The translations under genes were made by a program, and so were the position numbers. This document shows, piece after piece, positions 14,173-14,527 of a stretch of DNA of 14,527 bases; within the stretch, counting starts at the first letter, position 1; each line of letters opens with the position of its first letter. The notes beneath the pieces were generated by a model, which made no database searches, was not told the DNA's origin, and was given only the letters and a program-made list of their open reading frames with translations. The stretch lies in NCBI GenBank assembly GCA_000436695.1, contig HF992662.1:59508-74034 (forward strand), in the 5' to 3' direction. This stretch comes from Prevotella sp. CAG:1185. GTDB lineage: Bacteria; Bacteroidota; Bacteroidia; Bacteroidales; Bacteroidaceae.

Positions 14173-14527
14173 ATGGGTATTATTGATTTTGTTAAGAAAT
14201 GGACGCTGCCTTGCTCCATGGTTTTCGGTGCCATAGTCTACACATTGTTCACGACGATAAGTCCGCTCGTCCCCATAGGCGAGGCAGTAGGCCCTTATGT
14301 GGTCAAGATTCTGCCCATCGTGATATTCCTCATGCTCTACGTTACGTTCTGCAAGATACAGATAGACGACCTTCGCCCAAGGGCATGGCACTTCTGGCTT
14401 CAGGGCATACGCGTGGCATTGTCGGCAATAATGGTGCTGGCAATATCCCTGGTTGACAGTCCTGAGACAAAGATTATACTCGAGGGAGTGTTCATCTGCG
14501 TAATATGTCCTACGGCAGCCGCCGCGC
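14173..14527 (+). CDS. BASS-like (bile acid:sodium symporter type) transporter, 3' end outside window
   Basis: The frame opens at ATG 14173 (MGIIDFVKKWTLP) and stays open to the window end, giving 118 residues without a stop. Four hydrophobic segments are seen at about 12-30, 41-60, 78-96 and 102-118. The pattern of short helices, the polar turn TFCKIQIDDLRP (58-69), and VFICVICPTAAAA near the end resemble the N-terminal repeat of bile acid:sodium symporter-family proteins common in Bacteroidales. The substrate is unknown; the family also moves other organic anions and is not restricted to bile acids. It follows its own -7 element and a terminator, so it starts a new transcript. The C-terminal half is missing, so the family call is moderate. 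Confidence 0.68.
   Translation, partial: MGIIDFVKKWTLPCSMVFGAIVYTLFTTISPLVPIGEAVGPYVVKILPIVIFLMLYVTFCKIQIDDLRPRAWHFWLQGIRVALSAIMVLAISLVDSPETKIILEGVFICVICPTAAAA

Overview
The window reads as ordinary chromosome of a Bacteroidales bacterium, most likely Prevotellaceae or a close relative. The grounds are a DUF4374 lipoprotein next to a PepSY-TM protein, an S46 dipeptidyl-peptidase, a DUF4369/thioredoxin-fold lipoprotein, a fused SpmA-SpmB membrane protein, and promoters that fit the Bacteroidota pattern (TTTG, 19 bases, TAnnTTTG) instead of -35/-10 boxes. Starts lack Shine-Dalgarno sequences and have A-rich leaders, which also fits. The genus call is inference. All ten supported genes lie on the + strand; I found no convincing minus-strand gene, tRNA, rRNA, CRISPR array, insertion sequence or transposase.

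Layout. (1) 1-2651: the 3' part of a DUF4374 surface lipoprotein, cut by the window edge, then a strong terminator-like hairpin and a PepSY-TM inner-membrane protein. The pair matches the B and C members of Bacteroides XusABC-type siderophore/iron uptake loci; the TonB receptor would lie upstream, outside the window. (2) 2652-3189: intergenic, with four 22-bp tandem repeats and a near-perfect 74-bp direct duplication, each copy of which carries a full consensus promoter. (3) 3190-4736: a two-gene unit, a Fluc/CrcB fluoride channel followed 2 bases later by a lipoprotein with DUF4369 and a thioredoxin fold that has lost both CxxC cysteines. A strong terminator follows. (4) 5093-6298: a secreted nucleotide pyrophosphatase/phosphodiesterase-family enzyme with an intact metal site. 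(5) 6544-7704: a GT4 glycosyltransferase. (6) 7705-8194: terminator, a second four-unit array of the same 22-bp repeat family, and a perfect promoter ending 8 bases before the next start codon. (7) 8195-10988: fused SpmA-SpmB protein and a polysaccharide/lipid flippase-type protein. (8) 11122-13242: S46 peptidase with the DPP7-type glycine at the specificity position, closed by a GAAA-loop terminator. (9) 13590-14006: a small secreted protein of unknown function. (10) 14173-end: the start of a BASS-like transporter, cut by the window edge.

Most genes are housekeeping or envelope functions in short, separately terminated units. The least explained material is intergenic: the two 22-bp arrays, which share a 20-base identical block 5.1 kb apart, and the duplicated promoter that could give crcB both a leaderless and a roughly 90-nt-leader transcript. 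I did not find a clear new multi-gene system.
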